Origin: Homoserinimonas sp. OAct 916
Lineage (GTDB): Bacteria; Actinomycetota; Actinomycetes; Actinomycetales; Microbacteriaceae
NCBI RefSeq assembly: GCF_003260275.1
Contig: NZ_QJHB01000004.1
Coordinates: forward strand, 62,001 to 126,000
Length of the DNA: 64,000 nt
Reading direction: 5' to 3'
The notes below the pieces were generated by a model. The model searched no databases. It saw only the letters and a list, made by a program, of their open reading frames with translations, and was not told the origin of the DNA. Numbering within the stretch: the first letter of the stretch is position 1; each line of letters begins with the position of its first letter. The position numbers were made by a program, and so were the translations under genes. Below are positions 47,496 to 56,948 of the stretch, piece after piece.

Positions 47496-48362
47496 GTGGT
47501 GGAGCATCCGAGTGTCGTGTTGGGAGTCAGCGGGTATACCGCGACCATTGTGCCCGACCGGCACGCCCCGGGACAGTACACGCTCGACGTGGACGGCACG
47601 CCGCAGTCGCACGTGGACCTGCAGCACCCGAAACATCTTCTATTCGAGTATGTGCGTCGGATCGGCTACGGCATCGACCTGCTGGCACCGGCCGGCGAGG
47701 CGATCACCGCGGTGCACCTGGGCGCCGGCGCGATGACGCTGCCGCGCTATGTGCACGCGACCCGCCCCGGCTCCCGGCAACAGGTGATCGAGCTCGAACC
47801 CGCGCTGGTCGACCTGGTGCGCGCCGAGCTTCCGCTGCCGCGCGGGGCGCAGATCCGGGTGCGCAACGGCGACGCCCGCGAGGTGCTCGGCAAGCTCCCG
47901 GGCGGGCTGGTGGGTGTGGTCGACCTGCTCGTGGTCGACATCTTCTCGGGCGCGCGCACCCCGGCACACGTGACCAGCCAGGAGTTCTACCGGGAGGCGG
48001 CCTCGTTCCTGGCGCCCGAAGGCATCCTCGCCGTGAACGTGGCGGATGGCGCCGGCCTCGTGTTCGCGCGCGGCCAGGCCGCCACACTCGCGTCGGTGTT
48101 GCCACACGTTGCCGCGGTCACCGACACCCAGATGCTCAAGGCCCGCCGTTTCGGCAACGTGGTCATGTTCGCGTCGCGGGCGCCACTCCCGTTCGAGCGG
48201 CTGCCACGCCTGCTCGCCAGTGACCCCGCCCCGGCGAAGCTGGTGGCCGGGCACGAGCTCACCCACTTCATCGGACACGCCCTGGTCGCCACCGATGCCA
48301 CCAGCACGGGCTCCCCTCCCCCGGCCCGCAGCATCTTTCAGACCTCGACCCGCCGCAGCTGA
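47496..48362 (+). CDS. Spermidine synthase-like (methyltransferase-fold) protein
   Basis: The 288-residue protein has the Rossmann-like fold of polyamine synthases: HLGAGAMTLPRYV (motif I), QQVIELEPALVDLVR (acidic end of the second strand, Glu) and DLLVVDIFSGARTP. It is soluble and lacks the membrane part of larger fused homologues. Such actinobacterial proteins are annotated as spermidine synthase-like, but their substrate is often unknown. A GTG start at 47496 is assumed; a second GTG follows at once. Confidence 0.8.
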   Translation: MVEHPSVVLGVSGYTATIVPDRHAPGQYTLDVDGTPQSHVDLQHPKHLLFEYVRRIGYGIDLLAPAGEAITAVHLGAGAMTLPRYVHATRPGSRQQVIELEPALVDLVRAELPLPRGAQIRVRNGDAREVLGKLPGGLVGVVDLLVVDIFSGARTPAHVTSQEFYREAASFLAPEGILAVNVADGAGLVFARGQAATLASVLPHVAAVTDTQMLKARRFGNVVMFASRAPLPFERLPRLLASDPAPAKLVAGHELTHFIGHALVATDATSTGSPPPARSIFQTSTRRS

Positions 48363-48682
48363 CCGCGCGGGCTCGTGGTGCGCCTGACGGCGGCGTTGCT
48401 GCTTTGCTGCTCGGCTGACGAAACTCGACCCGGGCCAGCAGTGAAATGTGGGCGGGGTTCGTTGACGATTCCGCTGGCCGGCACCTGCTTGCGTCCAGTG
48501 CGGGAATGGGCAGATAGACCCACACACGCGTCGTCCGACCTCTCTGCGGCAGAGATGCCGTCGGGAGCGGAGCTCGCGGCAGCGACGACCCTCCCCCACC
48601 AGCGCAGGTGCGCTGCTGACCACAGGGCGTGCTCACGCCTGGAGGGCACCCGGCCAACGCCCGGCTCAGCGGCCCGGTGCCG
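48363..48682. other. Convergent intergenic region
   Basis: This 320-base gap lies between the convergent spermidine-synthase-like and MFS genes. I see no convincing gene, terminator or repeat in it. Confidence 0.5.
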
Positions 48683-50227
48683 TCAGCGCACGCCCTTGAC
48701 ACGGTAGACGAGCACTCCCCCGACCACCGACAGCGCAGCCGACAACAGGTAGAGGCCGGTGTACCCGCCGAAGGTGGCCACCATGAACGCGGCCACGATC
48801 GGCGCCAGTACGTTCGGCAATGCGATCGCGAGGTTGATGATTCCGAGGTGCTTGCCGTTGTTCGACGCGGTGGGCAGCACCTGGGAGACCAGCGCAAAAT
48901 CGACCGACGTGAACACCCCGGTGCCGAGCCCCAGAATGACCGCGGCAACCACCGCGGTCGTGAAGTTCGGTGCATACGCCATCAACACCGTGGCGGTCGA
49001 GATGAAGATGGCGGATGCCGCCACGAACACCCGGCGCCGCCCCAGCCTGTCGGAGACCATACCTGAAACGACCACCGTGCCGAACACGCTCAACGCGTAC
49101 ACGGCGGTGAGGATGAGCACCCCGTCGCTGACCCGCAACCCGCCGCCGGAGGAGGCAGCATCATCGCGCACCAGCCCGATCGCATCCTGCAGGAAGTAAT
49201 AGAGATAGAACAGCGCGGTCGCACTGCTCAGGGTGACCAGGAATCGGGTCAGCCAGGCCCAGCCGAAGTCGGGATGGCGCCGCACATCCACCCAGTAGAT
49301 ATCGAGTACCGTGCGCAGACGGAGTGGTTGCCGCGCAGCCAGGACGGCCTTCGGCAACGGCGTCTCCCAGCGCGCGAGCAGGAACGGCAGGATGGCAAAG
49401 ACGCAGCCGGCGGCACAGAGCAGGTAGCCCATGGTGATGCCGGCAGGGCCCGCCCAGATCGCCGTGGCGATGGTTCCGATCGCAGTGCCTGCCACGACGG
49501 CGAACGTGTAGGCGAAGCCGTACCAGCCGGAGACCAGCCCGCGTTGCGCGACCGGAACGTGATCGGGAACGCTGGCCGACAGCGGCGTGATCACCGCGTT
49601 GATCGCGGCCTGTACGGCGATCCACCCGATCAGCAGGGCCGGCAGCGACTGCGAGAACCCGGCGGCGACCATGCCCGTTGCGATGACCGCGAGGCCACCA
49701 GCCATCCACGGGGTGCGGCGGCCGAACCGGGACGTGGTGCGGTCGGAGAGCGCTCCCCAGAGTGGCGTGGAGACCAACGCGAACAGCCCGGCGATGAACC
49801 CGATCACCGCGAGGTTTGCCTCTTTGCTCTCACTGAAGACGCCCCACGGCACACCCGCGGTGAGCCGCTCCACCTGGGGTGACATCAATACCTGCCCGGG
49901 GCCGGCCCAGACGATGTTGATACCGATGTAGGCAAGGGTGAACCGGGTGATCCAGCCGTGGGATGCGCGCGTGACCGGCTCTGGAACAGATGCCCCGGTG
50001 AGCACGGACTCCGGCGTCCTCCCCCCGGCCGACGTGCCCGCGCCGACGCGAGCGTCAGCCGCCTGGGCGAGCACCGCGCCGTCGGCCTGACCGGCCGCCG
50101 GACCGGTGGCCGGACCGGTGGCCTGACCGGCGGCCGAGTCGGCGGCCTGGCCGACCGCCGGACGAGTTTCCGCGCAGGTCGGCGCATCCACCTCCGCACC
50201 GGTGGCCGATCCGCCCGCTTCGATCAT
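48683..50227 (-). CDS. MFS sugar transporter with long N-terminal extension
   Basis: The 514-residue protein has about 80 residues of low-complexity, Gly/Ala/Pro-rich sequence (GQATGPATGPAAGQADG) before twelve transmembrane helices of the GPH/SLC45-like MFS type, with the motif GALSDRTTSRFGRR between helices 2 and 3. It overlaps the beta-glucosidase gene by ATGA, so it probably imports the glucoside or cellobiose-type sugar that the enzyme splits. The extension is encoded by repetitive DNA (50090-50160) and is unusual for the family. Confidence 0.88.
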   Translation of the reverse strand: MIEAGGSATGAEVDAPTCAETRPAVGQAADSAAGQATGPATGPAAGQADGAVLAQAADARVGAGTSAGGRTPESVLTGASVPEPVTRASHGWITRFTLAYIGINIVWAGPGQVLMSPQVERLTAGVPWGVFSESKEANLAVIGFIAGLFALVSTPLWGALSDRTTSRFGRRTPWMAGGLAVIATGMVAAGFSQSLPALLIGWIAVQAAINAVITPLSASVPDHVPVAQRGLVSGWYGFAYTFAVVAGTAIGTIATAIWAGPAGITMGYLLCAAGCVFAILPFLLARWETPLPKAVLAARQPLRLRTVLDIYWVDVRRHPDFGWAWLTRFLVTLSSATALFYLYYFLQDAIGLVRDDAASSGGGLRVSDGVLILTAVYALSVFGTVVVSGMVSDRLGRRRVFVAASAIFISTATVLMAYAPNFTTAVVAAVILGLGTGVFTSVDFALVSQVLPTASNNGKHLGIINLAIALPNVLAPIVAAFMVATFGGYTGLYLLSAALSVVGGVLVYRVKGVR

Positions 50228-51588
50228 TTATTGGCCTGGATGACCTGTTGATACCAGTAGTAGGAGTCCTTGGGGGTGCGCTTCTGGGTCTCGTAATCGA
50301 TGTGGATGAGCCCGAACCGCTGCGAGAACCCGGCGGCCCATTCGAAGTTGTCCATGAGCGACCAGTGGAAGTAGCCACGCACGTCCACACCCGCCTCAAT
50401 CGCATCGGCGACCGCGTTCAGGTGCGACTCGGTGTATTCGATGCGGCGGTTGTCGTGCACCTTGCCCTCGGCATCTGGCCCGAGGTTGATGGCCGCGCCG
50501 TTCTCGGTGATGTAGATCGGGGGCAGGGCGTCTGAATAGCGCTCCTTGAATGAGACCAGCAGTTCGGTGAACGCCTTCGGGATGACCGGCCAGCCGAAGT
50601 CGGTCATCGGATAGCCCTCGATGTCGTGCAGTGAGAACGGCAGGCTGTCGTCGAGTTCGACCCCGTCGACCGTACCCACGCCGCCCGAGCCCGGCGCACC
50701 GACCAGGGTGGGGTTGTAGTAGTTGATTCCGTAGAAGTCGATCGGCGCGGAGATCTCCGCCATGTCGTCGTGCACGCTCTCCGGCAGCAGCGGCGCGATC
50801 TCGGCCGGGTAGGCGCCCTTCAGGATCGGGTCGGCGAAGATCCAGTTCGCGATGTTGTCGTAGAGACCGGCCGCCTCGCGGTCTTCGTCCTTGTCACTGA
50901 GCGGCCAGGTGGGGGTGTGGTTGTTCGCAATTCCGATGTTCGTCGCGCCGGTGTCGCGCAGCGCGGCAACCCCGCGGCCGTGCGCCAGCAGCAGGTTGTG
51001 CGCGGCAGGCAGGGCGCCGAACCCGAGTTGTTCACCCGGCGCCTGGATGCCGGCACCGTAGCCGAGCATGGTCAGCACCACGGGTTCGTTGATGGTGATC
51101 CACTGGTTGATGCGGTCGCTGAAATGAGTACCCATGATGTGCGCATAGTCGGCGAACCGCGATGCCGTGTCGCGGTTCAGCCAGCCACCGGCCTCCTCCA
51201 GCACCAGCGGAGTGTCCCAGTGGAACAGCGTCGGGGTGGGCGCGATGCCTGCCCCGAGCAGGCCGTCGACCACGCGGTCGTAGAAGTCGAGGCCGGCGGG
51301 GTTGACCTTGCCGCGGCCGGTGGGCTGGATGCGCGACCAGGCGAACGAGAACCGGTAGGCGTCAAGGCCCAGCTGGCGCATCAGCTCGATGTCCTCTGGA
51401 TAGCGGTGGTAGTGGTCGCAGGCCACATCGCCGGTGGCGCCCCCGACCACCCGCCCGGGTTCTGCACAGAAGGCATCCCAGGACGTGAGCCCACGCCCAC
51501 CCTCGTTGACGGCACCCTCGATCTGGTACGACGCGGTCGACACACCCCAGACAAACGATTTCGGAAGCGTGGGAAAAGCAGAAGACAT
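50224..51588 (-). CDS. GH1 beta-glucosidase
   Basis: The 454-residue cytoplasmic enzyme has the GH1 TIM barrel with acid/base TINEP near 163 and nucleophile ITENGA near 359, plus the N-terminal GVSTASYQIEGA and the C-terminal WSLMDNFEWAAG. It hydrolyses beta-glucosides such as cellobiose, with retention. The ATG at 51588 has AAGGA six bases upstream and is preferred to the ATG at 51609. It is coupled to the MFS transporter. Confidence 0.95.
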   Translation of the reverse strand: MSSAFPTLPKSFVWGVSTASYQIEGAVNEGGRGLTSWDAFCAEPGRVVGGATGDVACDHYHRYPEDIELMRQLGLDAYRFSFAWSRIQPTGRGKVNPAGLDFYDRVVDGLLGAGIAPTPTLFHWDTPLVLEEAGGWLNRDTASRFADYAHIMGTHFSDRINQWITINEPVVLTMLGYGAGIQAPGEQLGFGALPAAHNLLLAHGRGVAALRDTGATNIGIANNHTPTWPLSDKDEDREAAGLYDNIANWIFADPILKGAYPAEIAPLLPESVHDDMAEISAPIDFYGINYYNPTLVGAPGSGGVGTVDGVELDDSLPFSLHDIEGYPMTDFGWPVIPKAFTELLVSFKERYSDALPPIYITENGAAINLGPDAEGKVHDNRRIEYTESHLNAVADAIEAGVDVRGYFHWSLMDNFEWAAGFSQRFGLIHIDYETQKRTPKDSYYWYQQVIQANK

Positions 51589-52164
51589 GGTCGTCCTTTC
51601 GCGCGTCATTGCGTGTGGGCGTCGCGCCGTGAGTTGAAGATGAGGCTATCGCTGAAGCAACTGGGTCAGTTGCCCCAGTGCGACTCTACTGCTGCCATGA
51701 TGGCAATGGAAGCATAGCGAGAACTGGACGAAGGAGCCGGATGCGCGCCCCGCGCCGCCCGCAGGCACACTCCACGAACCGAACTCTTCCCACATCCCGC
51801 CGCGGGGTGGAACAGCCGGAATCGCTTTCGTCGTCACCAGTTCAACGAGACGGACGTGGATTCTGTGAGCGATGCCAGGGGCGAGCGGATGATGCGCGTC
51901 GTGGCCGACAGCACACACCGGATTGAGATCAGCGGAGCGGTCTTGGATGAGTGAGCTGGTGAAGATCCGCGACTGCTATACGCGCTCGCTCGCACCGCAC
52001 GAGATGATCGTCGGGCGAGACCGGATACACCCTGAATCCTGAATATCTGCTCGATGCCGACTGGCCAAATCCGGAGTAATGTCCCAATCAGAAATTAAAG
52101 AACTGGTGGGTTCGGCGTACCAGACCCGCGAGCGTCAGTTGGGGATCTCCAGAAGGAGACGATC
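51589..52164. promoter_or_regulatory. Beta-glucosidase operator region and degraded sequence
   Basis: This 576-base gap contains two palindromes near the bgl start: GCAACT/AGTTGC (51657-51673) and TGCCATGATGGCA (51693-51705). Either could be a LacI-type operator. The rest (51850-52080) holds protein-like fragments in shifting frames, listed separately. AAGGAG before 52165 is the ribosome site of the permease. Confidence 0.5.
51860..52079 (+). pseudogene. Degraded coding fragments, unknown family
   Basis: Three short frames read plausibly as protein: one ending MMRVVADSTHRIEISGAVLD at about 51950, then an ATG frame at 51947-52042 (MSELVKIRDCYTRSLAPHEM), then a frame ending GYTLNPEYLLDADWPNPE at 52079. 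Shifts between them suggest a decayed gene. No family is recognised. Confidence 0.3.
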
Positions 52165-53859
52165 ATGACATCGGCACACAACCCAGCCCCATCCTCCACG
52201 CGGGGGGTGAAGCTCAAGCGACACGTCGGCCCCATCGGATTGCTGTTTGCGGCAATCGGATCGATCATCGGTTCCGGCTGGCTGTTCGGCGCCTACAACG
52301 CCTCGATCATTGCCGGCCCGGTCGCGATCTTCTCGTGGCTCATTGCCGGTCTCATGATCATGCTGATCGGGCTGTGCTACGCGGAGCTCGGCCCGATGTT
52401 CCCGATCTCGGGCGGCGTCATCCGCTTTCCCCATTTCGCCTGGGGTTCGTTCGCCAGCTATTCACTCGGGTTCATCACCTGGATCGCGACCGCGGCCGTC
52501 CCCGCGATCGAGGTCGAGGGCACGCTGACCTACGCAACCCGGTACGCACCCCTGACAACTCGGGAAACCGCGAACGGCGTGACGGTGCATGTGCTCACCC
52601 CGCTCGGGATCGTCGTGGCCGTCATTCTGCTGGCCCTCTTCGTGGTGCTCAACTACTTCGGGGTGCGCCTGTTCGCCCAGATCAACAACGTGCTGGTCTG
52701 GTGGAAGCTGTTCGTGATCATCCTCGTGATCGTCGTCTTCCTGATCACCGCTTTCGCCACCGTCAACATGGGCACCACGGCGAACTTCACCTCGCACGGC
52801 TTCGCGCCGAACGGCTGGGCGGCAGTATTCACCTGTATATCGACCGCGGGCATCACCTTCTCGTACCTCGGTTTCAGACAGGGCATCGAGCTGGCTGGCG
52901 AGACGACCAACCCCAAGCGCAACATCCCCCTGGCGATCATCGGGTCGATCGGGATCACCGCGATCATCTACGCCCTGCTCCAGATCGCGTTCACCATGGC
53001 GATTCCGGGCGGAGTGCTGGCGAAGTCCGGCAGCTGGGCCGGCCTGGTGTTCACCAACGACGCCGGCCCGCTGGCGGCGCTCGCAACCCTCGGCGGACTC
53101 GCCTGGCTGGCCTACATCCTGTACTTCGATGCGATCATCTCACCACTTGACACCGGGTTCATCTACACCACGATCGGCGCCCGGGTCTCGTATGCGATGG
53201 GGCGCAATGGCAACTCACCGCGCTTCTTGTCCGTGAACAACAAGCACGGGGTGCCGCACTGGAGCCTGTTGGTCACCTTCGTCGTCGGTGTCATCCTGCT
53301 GCTGCCGTTCCCGAGCTGGCAACAACTGGTGGGATTCATCACCAGCGCGACCGTGCTCTCGTTCGGCTCCGGCCCGATCGTTGTGGCGCTGATGCGCCGG
53401 CAGTTCCCGAACCGGCACCGCCCGTTCAAACTGCCCGGCGGAGACCTCATCCCGTGGCTGGCGTTCTACAGCGCGAACATGATCATATTCTGGGCCGGCT
53501 GGGACACCAACTACAAGCTGTTCATCACCATCCTGATCGGCTATGTCGCCCTCGTGATCTTCGAGCTCACCGGAAAGCTGCGCAAGCCGGCACTCGACTT
53601 CAAAGTCGGTGCGGCCTGGGTGATTCCCTACCTCGTCGCGATGACGCTGTTCAGCTGGCTGATGGACCCGAACACGCACCCCGCCCTGTTCGGCTGGGCG
53701 TTCCTGGTAAACATCGTGATCACCGGCGGGATCTTCATCCTCGCGGTGCGGGTGCACCTGCCCAAGGCCCAGATGGAGGCTTACATGGCCGATTCCGAGG
53801 GCGAATCTGAAGACGACGCCCTGGAACAGAGCCACCTCGCCGGCGACGCCATCATCTGA
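52165..53859 (+). CDS. APC family amino-acid permease
   Basis: The 564-residue protein has about twelve transmembrane helices with the APC N-terminal signature IGLLFAAIGSIIGSGWLFGA in helix 1 and EFAG-like unwound regions. The C-terminus is acidic (DSEGESEDDALEQS). It should import an amino acid or related amine with H+. AAGGAG seven bases before the ATG supports the start. A link to the hydroxyproline cluster at 55.3-62.4 kb is possible but not shown. Confidence 0.88.
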   Translation: MTSAHNPAPSSTRGVKLKRHVGPIGLLFAAIGSIIGSGWLFGAYNASIIAGPVAIFSWLIAGLMIMLIGLCYAELGPMFPISGGVIRFPHFAWGSFASYSLGFITWIATAAVPAIEVEGTLTYATRYAPLTTRETANGVTVHVLTPLGIVVAVILLALFVVLNYFGVRLFAQINNVLVWWKLFVIILVIVVFLITAFATVNMGTTANFTSHGFAPNGWAAVFTCISTAGITFSYLGFRQGIELAGETTNPKRNIPLAIIGSIGITAIIYALLQIAFTMAIPGGVLAKSGSWAGLVFTNDAGPLAALATLGGLAWLAYILYFDAIISPLDTGFIYTTIGARVSYAMGRNGNSPRFLSVNNKHGVPHWSLLVTFVVGVILLLPFPSWQQLVGFITSATVLSFGSGPIVVALMRRQFPNRHRPFKLPGGDLIPWLAFYSANMIIFWAGWDTNYKLFITILIGYVALVIFELTGKLRKPALDFKVGAAWVIPYLVAMTLFSWLMDPNTHPALFGWAFLVNIVITGGIFILAVRVHLPKAQMEAYMADSEGESEDDALEQSHLAGDAII

Positions 53860-53860
53860 C

Positions 53861-53874
53861 CCTCGCCGGCGAGG
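53861..53874. repeat. GC palindrome after permease gene
   Basis: CCTCGCCGGCGAGG is a perfect 14-bp palindrome just after the permease stop, in a 90-base gap. It may form a terminator hairpin with a small loop. Confidence 0.4.
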
Positions 53875-53949
53875 CGCCGGATTCAGGCTGCGCGCAGATC
53901 CCCGGGGCACACTGGAGGTTGGACGCTGGGGCTGAACACTGGAGGGCGC

Positions 53950-55218
53950 GTGACGAGCAGGCGACGCGGCACGCGGTCGGTAGCATCCGCATCGCTGATG
54001 GTTGTCGCCGCCCTCGCCCTCGCCGCCTGCGCGACTCCGGGCACGCCCGGGCTGTTGCCGTCGCCGTCGAGCATCAGCCCGCCGGTGGCCACGGCCACCC
54101 CGTCTGCGGTGGATGTTCCGGTCAGGCCCACCGGCACACCAACCGTCGTCGCGGCCGGCTTGGCCGCGCCCTGGTCAATCGTGCGGTTGACCAACGGCTC
54201 AGCACTGATCAGTGAACGGGACACCGCCCAGGTGATGGAGCTGGACGGCAACGGCAGTCTGCGCTCGGTCGGCACCGTGGACGGGGTCGATCCTGACGGC
54301 GAAGGGGGGCTTCTCGGGCTCGCCGTGCGTCCGGGCAACCCTCCCTGGCTGTATGCCTACTACACCTCGGACGAGGACAACCGGGTGGTGCGGATGCCGC
54401 TGACCGGAAGCCCTGGCAGCTATGACCTGGGTGAGCAGCAAGTCATTCTGCGCGGTATCCCGAAATCGTCGAATCACAACGGCGGCCGAATAGCATTCGG
54501 CCCCGACGGAATGCTCTATGTCACCACCGGCGACGCCGGAAACCCCGACAACGCCCAAGATCTCAACTCGCTGGGCGGCAAGATTCTGCGGGTGCAGGCC
54601 GACGGGCGGGCACCGACCGACAACCCGTTCCCTGGCTCCTACGTCTACTCCTATGGGCACCGCAACCCGCAGGGGCTCACCTGGGACAGCAAGGGAACCC
54701 TGTGGGCGAGCGAGTTCGGGCAGAACACGTGGGACGAGCTGAACCAGATCGTGGCCGGCACCAACTACGGCTGGCCGCTGGTCGAGGGCAGGACCACGCA
54801 ATCGGGTTTCGCCAACCCGGTGCTTGAGTGGCCGACCAGCGACGCAAGCCCGAGCGGGCTCACGGCGGTGGGAGACACCCTGTTCATGGCGGCGCTGCGT
54901 GGGCAGCGAGTGTGGGCGCTCTATCCCGACGGTGGCGTCACCGCCGAGGGGCAGGCATCGCCCGCCACCACGGCGGCGAGCGCCATGGCCTACTTCACCA
55001 GCCAGTTCGGGCGGATCCGCGACGTTGTGCCCGGCCCCCACGGCACCCTGTGGTTCATGACGAACAACACCGACGGACGCGGCAATCCCTCGAAGGGCGA
55101 CGACAGGATCTACCAGGTTCAGTTGGACCCGGTGCCCGCCCCGAGCCCGGCACCGAGCCCGGCACCCAGCACCGCGCCGAGCACCGCGCCCGCGCCGAGC
55201 GCGGCCCCCACGCCCTGA
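53950..55218 (+). CDS. Secreted PQQ-type glucose/sorbosone dehydrogenase lipoprotein
   Basis: The 422-residue protein has a signal peptide with lipobox LALAAC (Cys27), a Thr/Pro linker, and a six-bladed beta-propeller of the soluble glucose dehydrogenase (GSDH) family: SNHNGGRIAFGPDGMLYVTTG, YSYGHRNPQGLTWD and SEFGQNTWDELN. Its tail has PAPSPAPS repeats. Members use PQQ to oxidise aldose sugars outside the membrane. GGAGGG before a GTG start supports the start. Confidence 0.9.
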   Translation: MTSRRRGTRSVASASLMVVAALALAACATPGTPGLLPSPSSISPPVATATPSAVDVPVRPTGTPTVVAAGLAAPWSIVRLTNGSALISERDTAQVMELDGNGSLRSVGTVDGVDPDGEGGLLGLAVRPGNPPWLYAYYTSDEDNRVVRMPLTGSPGSYDLGEQQVILRGIPKSSNHNGGRIAFGPDGMLYVTTGDAGNPDNAQDLNSLGGKILRVQADGRAPTDNPFPGSYVYSYGHRNPQGLTWDSKGTLWASEFGQNTWDELNQIVAGTNYGWPLVEGRTTQSGFANPVLEWPTSDASPSGLTAVGDTLFMAALRGQRVWALYPDGGVTAEGQASPATTAASAMAYFTSQFGRIRDVVPGPHGTLWFMTNNTDGRGNPSKGDDRIYQVQLDPVPAPSPAPSPAPSTAPSTAPAPSAAPTP

Positions 55219-55280
55219 AGGCGCGCGGCACGGTGACCCTGACGACGGGCGCTGCCACGGCACAGAACCGCGCGCCTGGA

Positions 55281-55325
55281 CAGGTCACCGCCCCCACGCC
55301 CAGAGGGTGCGGGGGCGGTGACCTG
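55281..55325. terminator. Bidirectional terminator between GSDH and ALDH genes
   Basis: CAGGTCACCGCCCCC and GGGGGCGGTGACCTG are perfect 15-bp arms, extended inward by CGCCC/GGGTG pairs around an AGA loop. It lies between the convergent GSDH and aldehyde dehydrogenase genes. Confidence 0.85.
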
Positions 55326-55345
55326 CCTCAGCCGAATACTGCTGA

Positions 55346-56863
55346 CTACCGCTTCGCGGCCGATCCCCAGTTGGTCGACTCGCCGGCGGGGGTGCGCAGC
55401 TGCGGCACGCTCCACGGGTTGTCATCGCGCAACGGCTTGGGCAGCAGTGCCTGCGGTGCGCTCTGGTAGGTGACCGGCCGGGTGAACCGGGTGATCGCAG
55501 AGGTTCCCACCGAGGTGCTCGAGTCGTTGGTCGTTGCCGGCCACGGCCCACCGTGGGTCATCGCGGGCGTGACCGCCACGCCAGTCGGCCAGCCGCCGAA
55601 CAGTACCCGGCCGGTGTGTTCGCTCAGCCACTGGATCAACGCACGCAGGCGCGGTGAGTCCTCACCGTCGGCCGCGTGCACCGTGCCGGTCAGGTTTCCT
55701 TCGAACAGTGCGTCGGCCGCGGCCACGAGGTCGGAGCTCTCGTCGTACTCGACCATGATGGACAGCGGACCGAACGCCTCGTCGGCGAGCACCTCACGCT
55801 GCGCCACCACGTCGTCGATACCGACGCTGACGATGGTCGGGGTGGCCCAGCCCTGGCCGTCTTCATCGATGCGCAACGCACCCTCGGCCACCGCGGTGAC
55901 CCCTGGTGCCGCCAGGATCGCAGCCCTGCGCGCGGCGTAGCTCGTGGCGATGCCCGGGTTCAGCAACCGGTGCTCGCCGATCCCGGCCGCCTTCTCGGCG
56001 AGAATGTCACCCAGGGTGTTTCCGGCCGGAACGAACAGGAACCCGGGCTTGGTGCACAGCTGGCCGGCCGAACCGGACACGCTCGTCAGGTAGCCGTCGG
56101 CGATTGCCTCGGGGTTCTCGTCGAGCGCGCCGGTCGTGACGAACACCGGGTTGACGCTGCCGAGCTCGCCGTAGAACGGGATCGGCGTGGGTCGGGCGGC
56201 GGCGATGTCGGCGAGCAGCCTTCCCACACGGATCGATCCGGTGAACGAACCGGCGGCGATCAGTGGGTGCTTGAGCAGTTCGACCCCGGCCTGCTGGCCG
56301 CTGATCAGCTGGAATGTTCCGGCCGGAGCGCCGTTGGCTTCCAGCGCCGTGATCACAACGTCGGCGGTGGCGACCGAGAGTCTCGGATGCCCGGAGTGGG
56401 CCTTTACGACCACCGGGCAGCCGGCAGCCAGCGCCGCAGCGCTGTCGCCTCCGGCAACCGAGAATGCGAACGGAAAGTTGCTGGCCGCGAAGTTGAGCAC
56501 GGGGCCGACCGGGATGCGGTAGCGACGCAGGTCTGGGCGCACGCCCAGGGCGAAGGCCTGATCGGCGTCGTCGATGCGCACGTCGAGGTAGCCGCCGTCG
56601 ACCACGGTGTCTGCGAACAGGCGCATCTGCACGGCGGTACGCTTCAGCTCACCGGTGAGGCGGGCCTCGCTGAGCCCGGTCTCCTCCATGCCGATCGCGA
56701 CCAGCTCGGGCCCTGCGGCTTCGAGGGCGTCGGCGACCGCGACCATCGCGGCTGCACGCTCGGTGGGCTCGAGTCCGGCCCAGCCGTCGGCGGCGGCCGC
56801 CGCGTTCTGGGCGATCTGGTCGATGTCAGTGAGATCGGTGGGGGGAACAGTGGTGTCAGTCAT
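55346..56863 (-). CDS. Alpha-ketoglutarate semialdehyde dehydrogenase (ALDH family)
   Basis: The 505-residue ALDH has a catalytic Cys in GQLCTKPGFLF near 269, the general-base Glu in YGELGSVNPVF near 245, and the FNFAASNFPFAFSVAGGDS cofactor-binding region. The GELGSVNP motif is typical of KGSADH, the last enzyme of the hydroxyproline and some pentose/aldarate pathways: it oxidises alpha-ketoglutarate semialdehyde to alpha-ketoglutarate. Its place beside a hydroxyproline epimerase and Hyp-type deaminase supports this role. Confidence 0.9.
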   Translation of the reverse strand: MTDTTVPPTDLTDIDQIAQNAAAAADGWAGLEPTERAAAMVAVADALEAAGPELVAIGMEETGLSEARLTGELKRTAVQMRLFADTVVDGGYLDVRIDDADQAFALGVRPDLRRYRIPVGPVLNFAASNFPFAFSVAGGDSAAALAAGCPVVVKAHSGHPRLSVATADVVITALEANGAPAGTFQLISGQQAGVELLKHPLIAAGSFTGSIRVGRLLADIAAARPTPIPFYGELGSVNPVFVTTGALDENPEAIADGYLTSVSGSAGQLCTKPGFLFVPAGNTLGDILAEKAAGIGEHRLLNPGIATSYAARRAAILAAPGVTAVAEGALRIDEDGQGWATPTIVSVGIDDVVAQREVLADEAFGPLSIMVEYDESSDLVAAADALFEGNLTGTVHAADGEDSPRLRALIQWLSEHTGRVLFGGWPTGVAVTPAMTHGGPWPATTNDSSTSVGTSAITRFTRPVTYQSAPQALLPKPLRDDNPWSVPQLRTPAGESTNWGSAAKR

Positions 56864-56948
56864 GGGTACTCATTTCAGTCGTGAGACAGGTGGAACGAAG
56901 TGGTGTGGGGAACGGGGTTGGGGCGGCCGAGTCTGGGCAGCCGGGCGA

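Noticed and set aside
48363-48682. Small genes in the convergent gap
   Set aside because: Frames there are short, Arg/Pro-rich and without ribosome sites.
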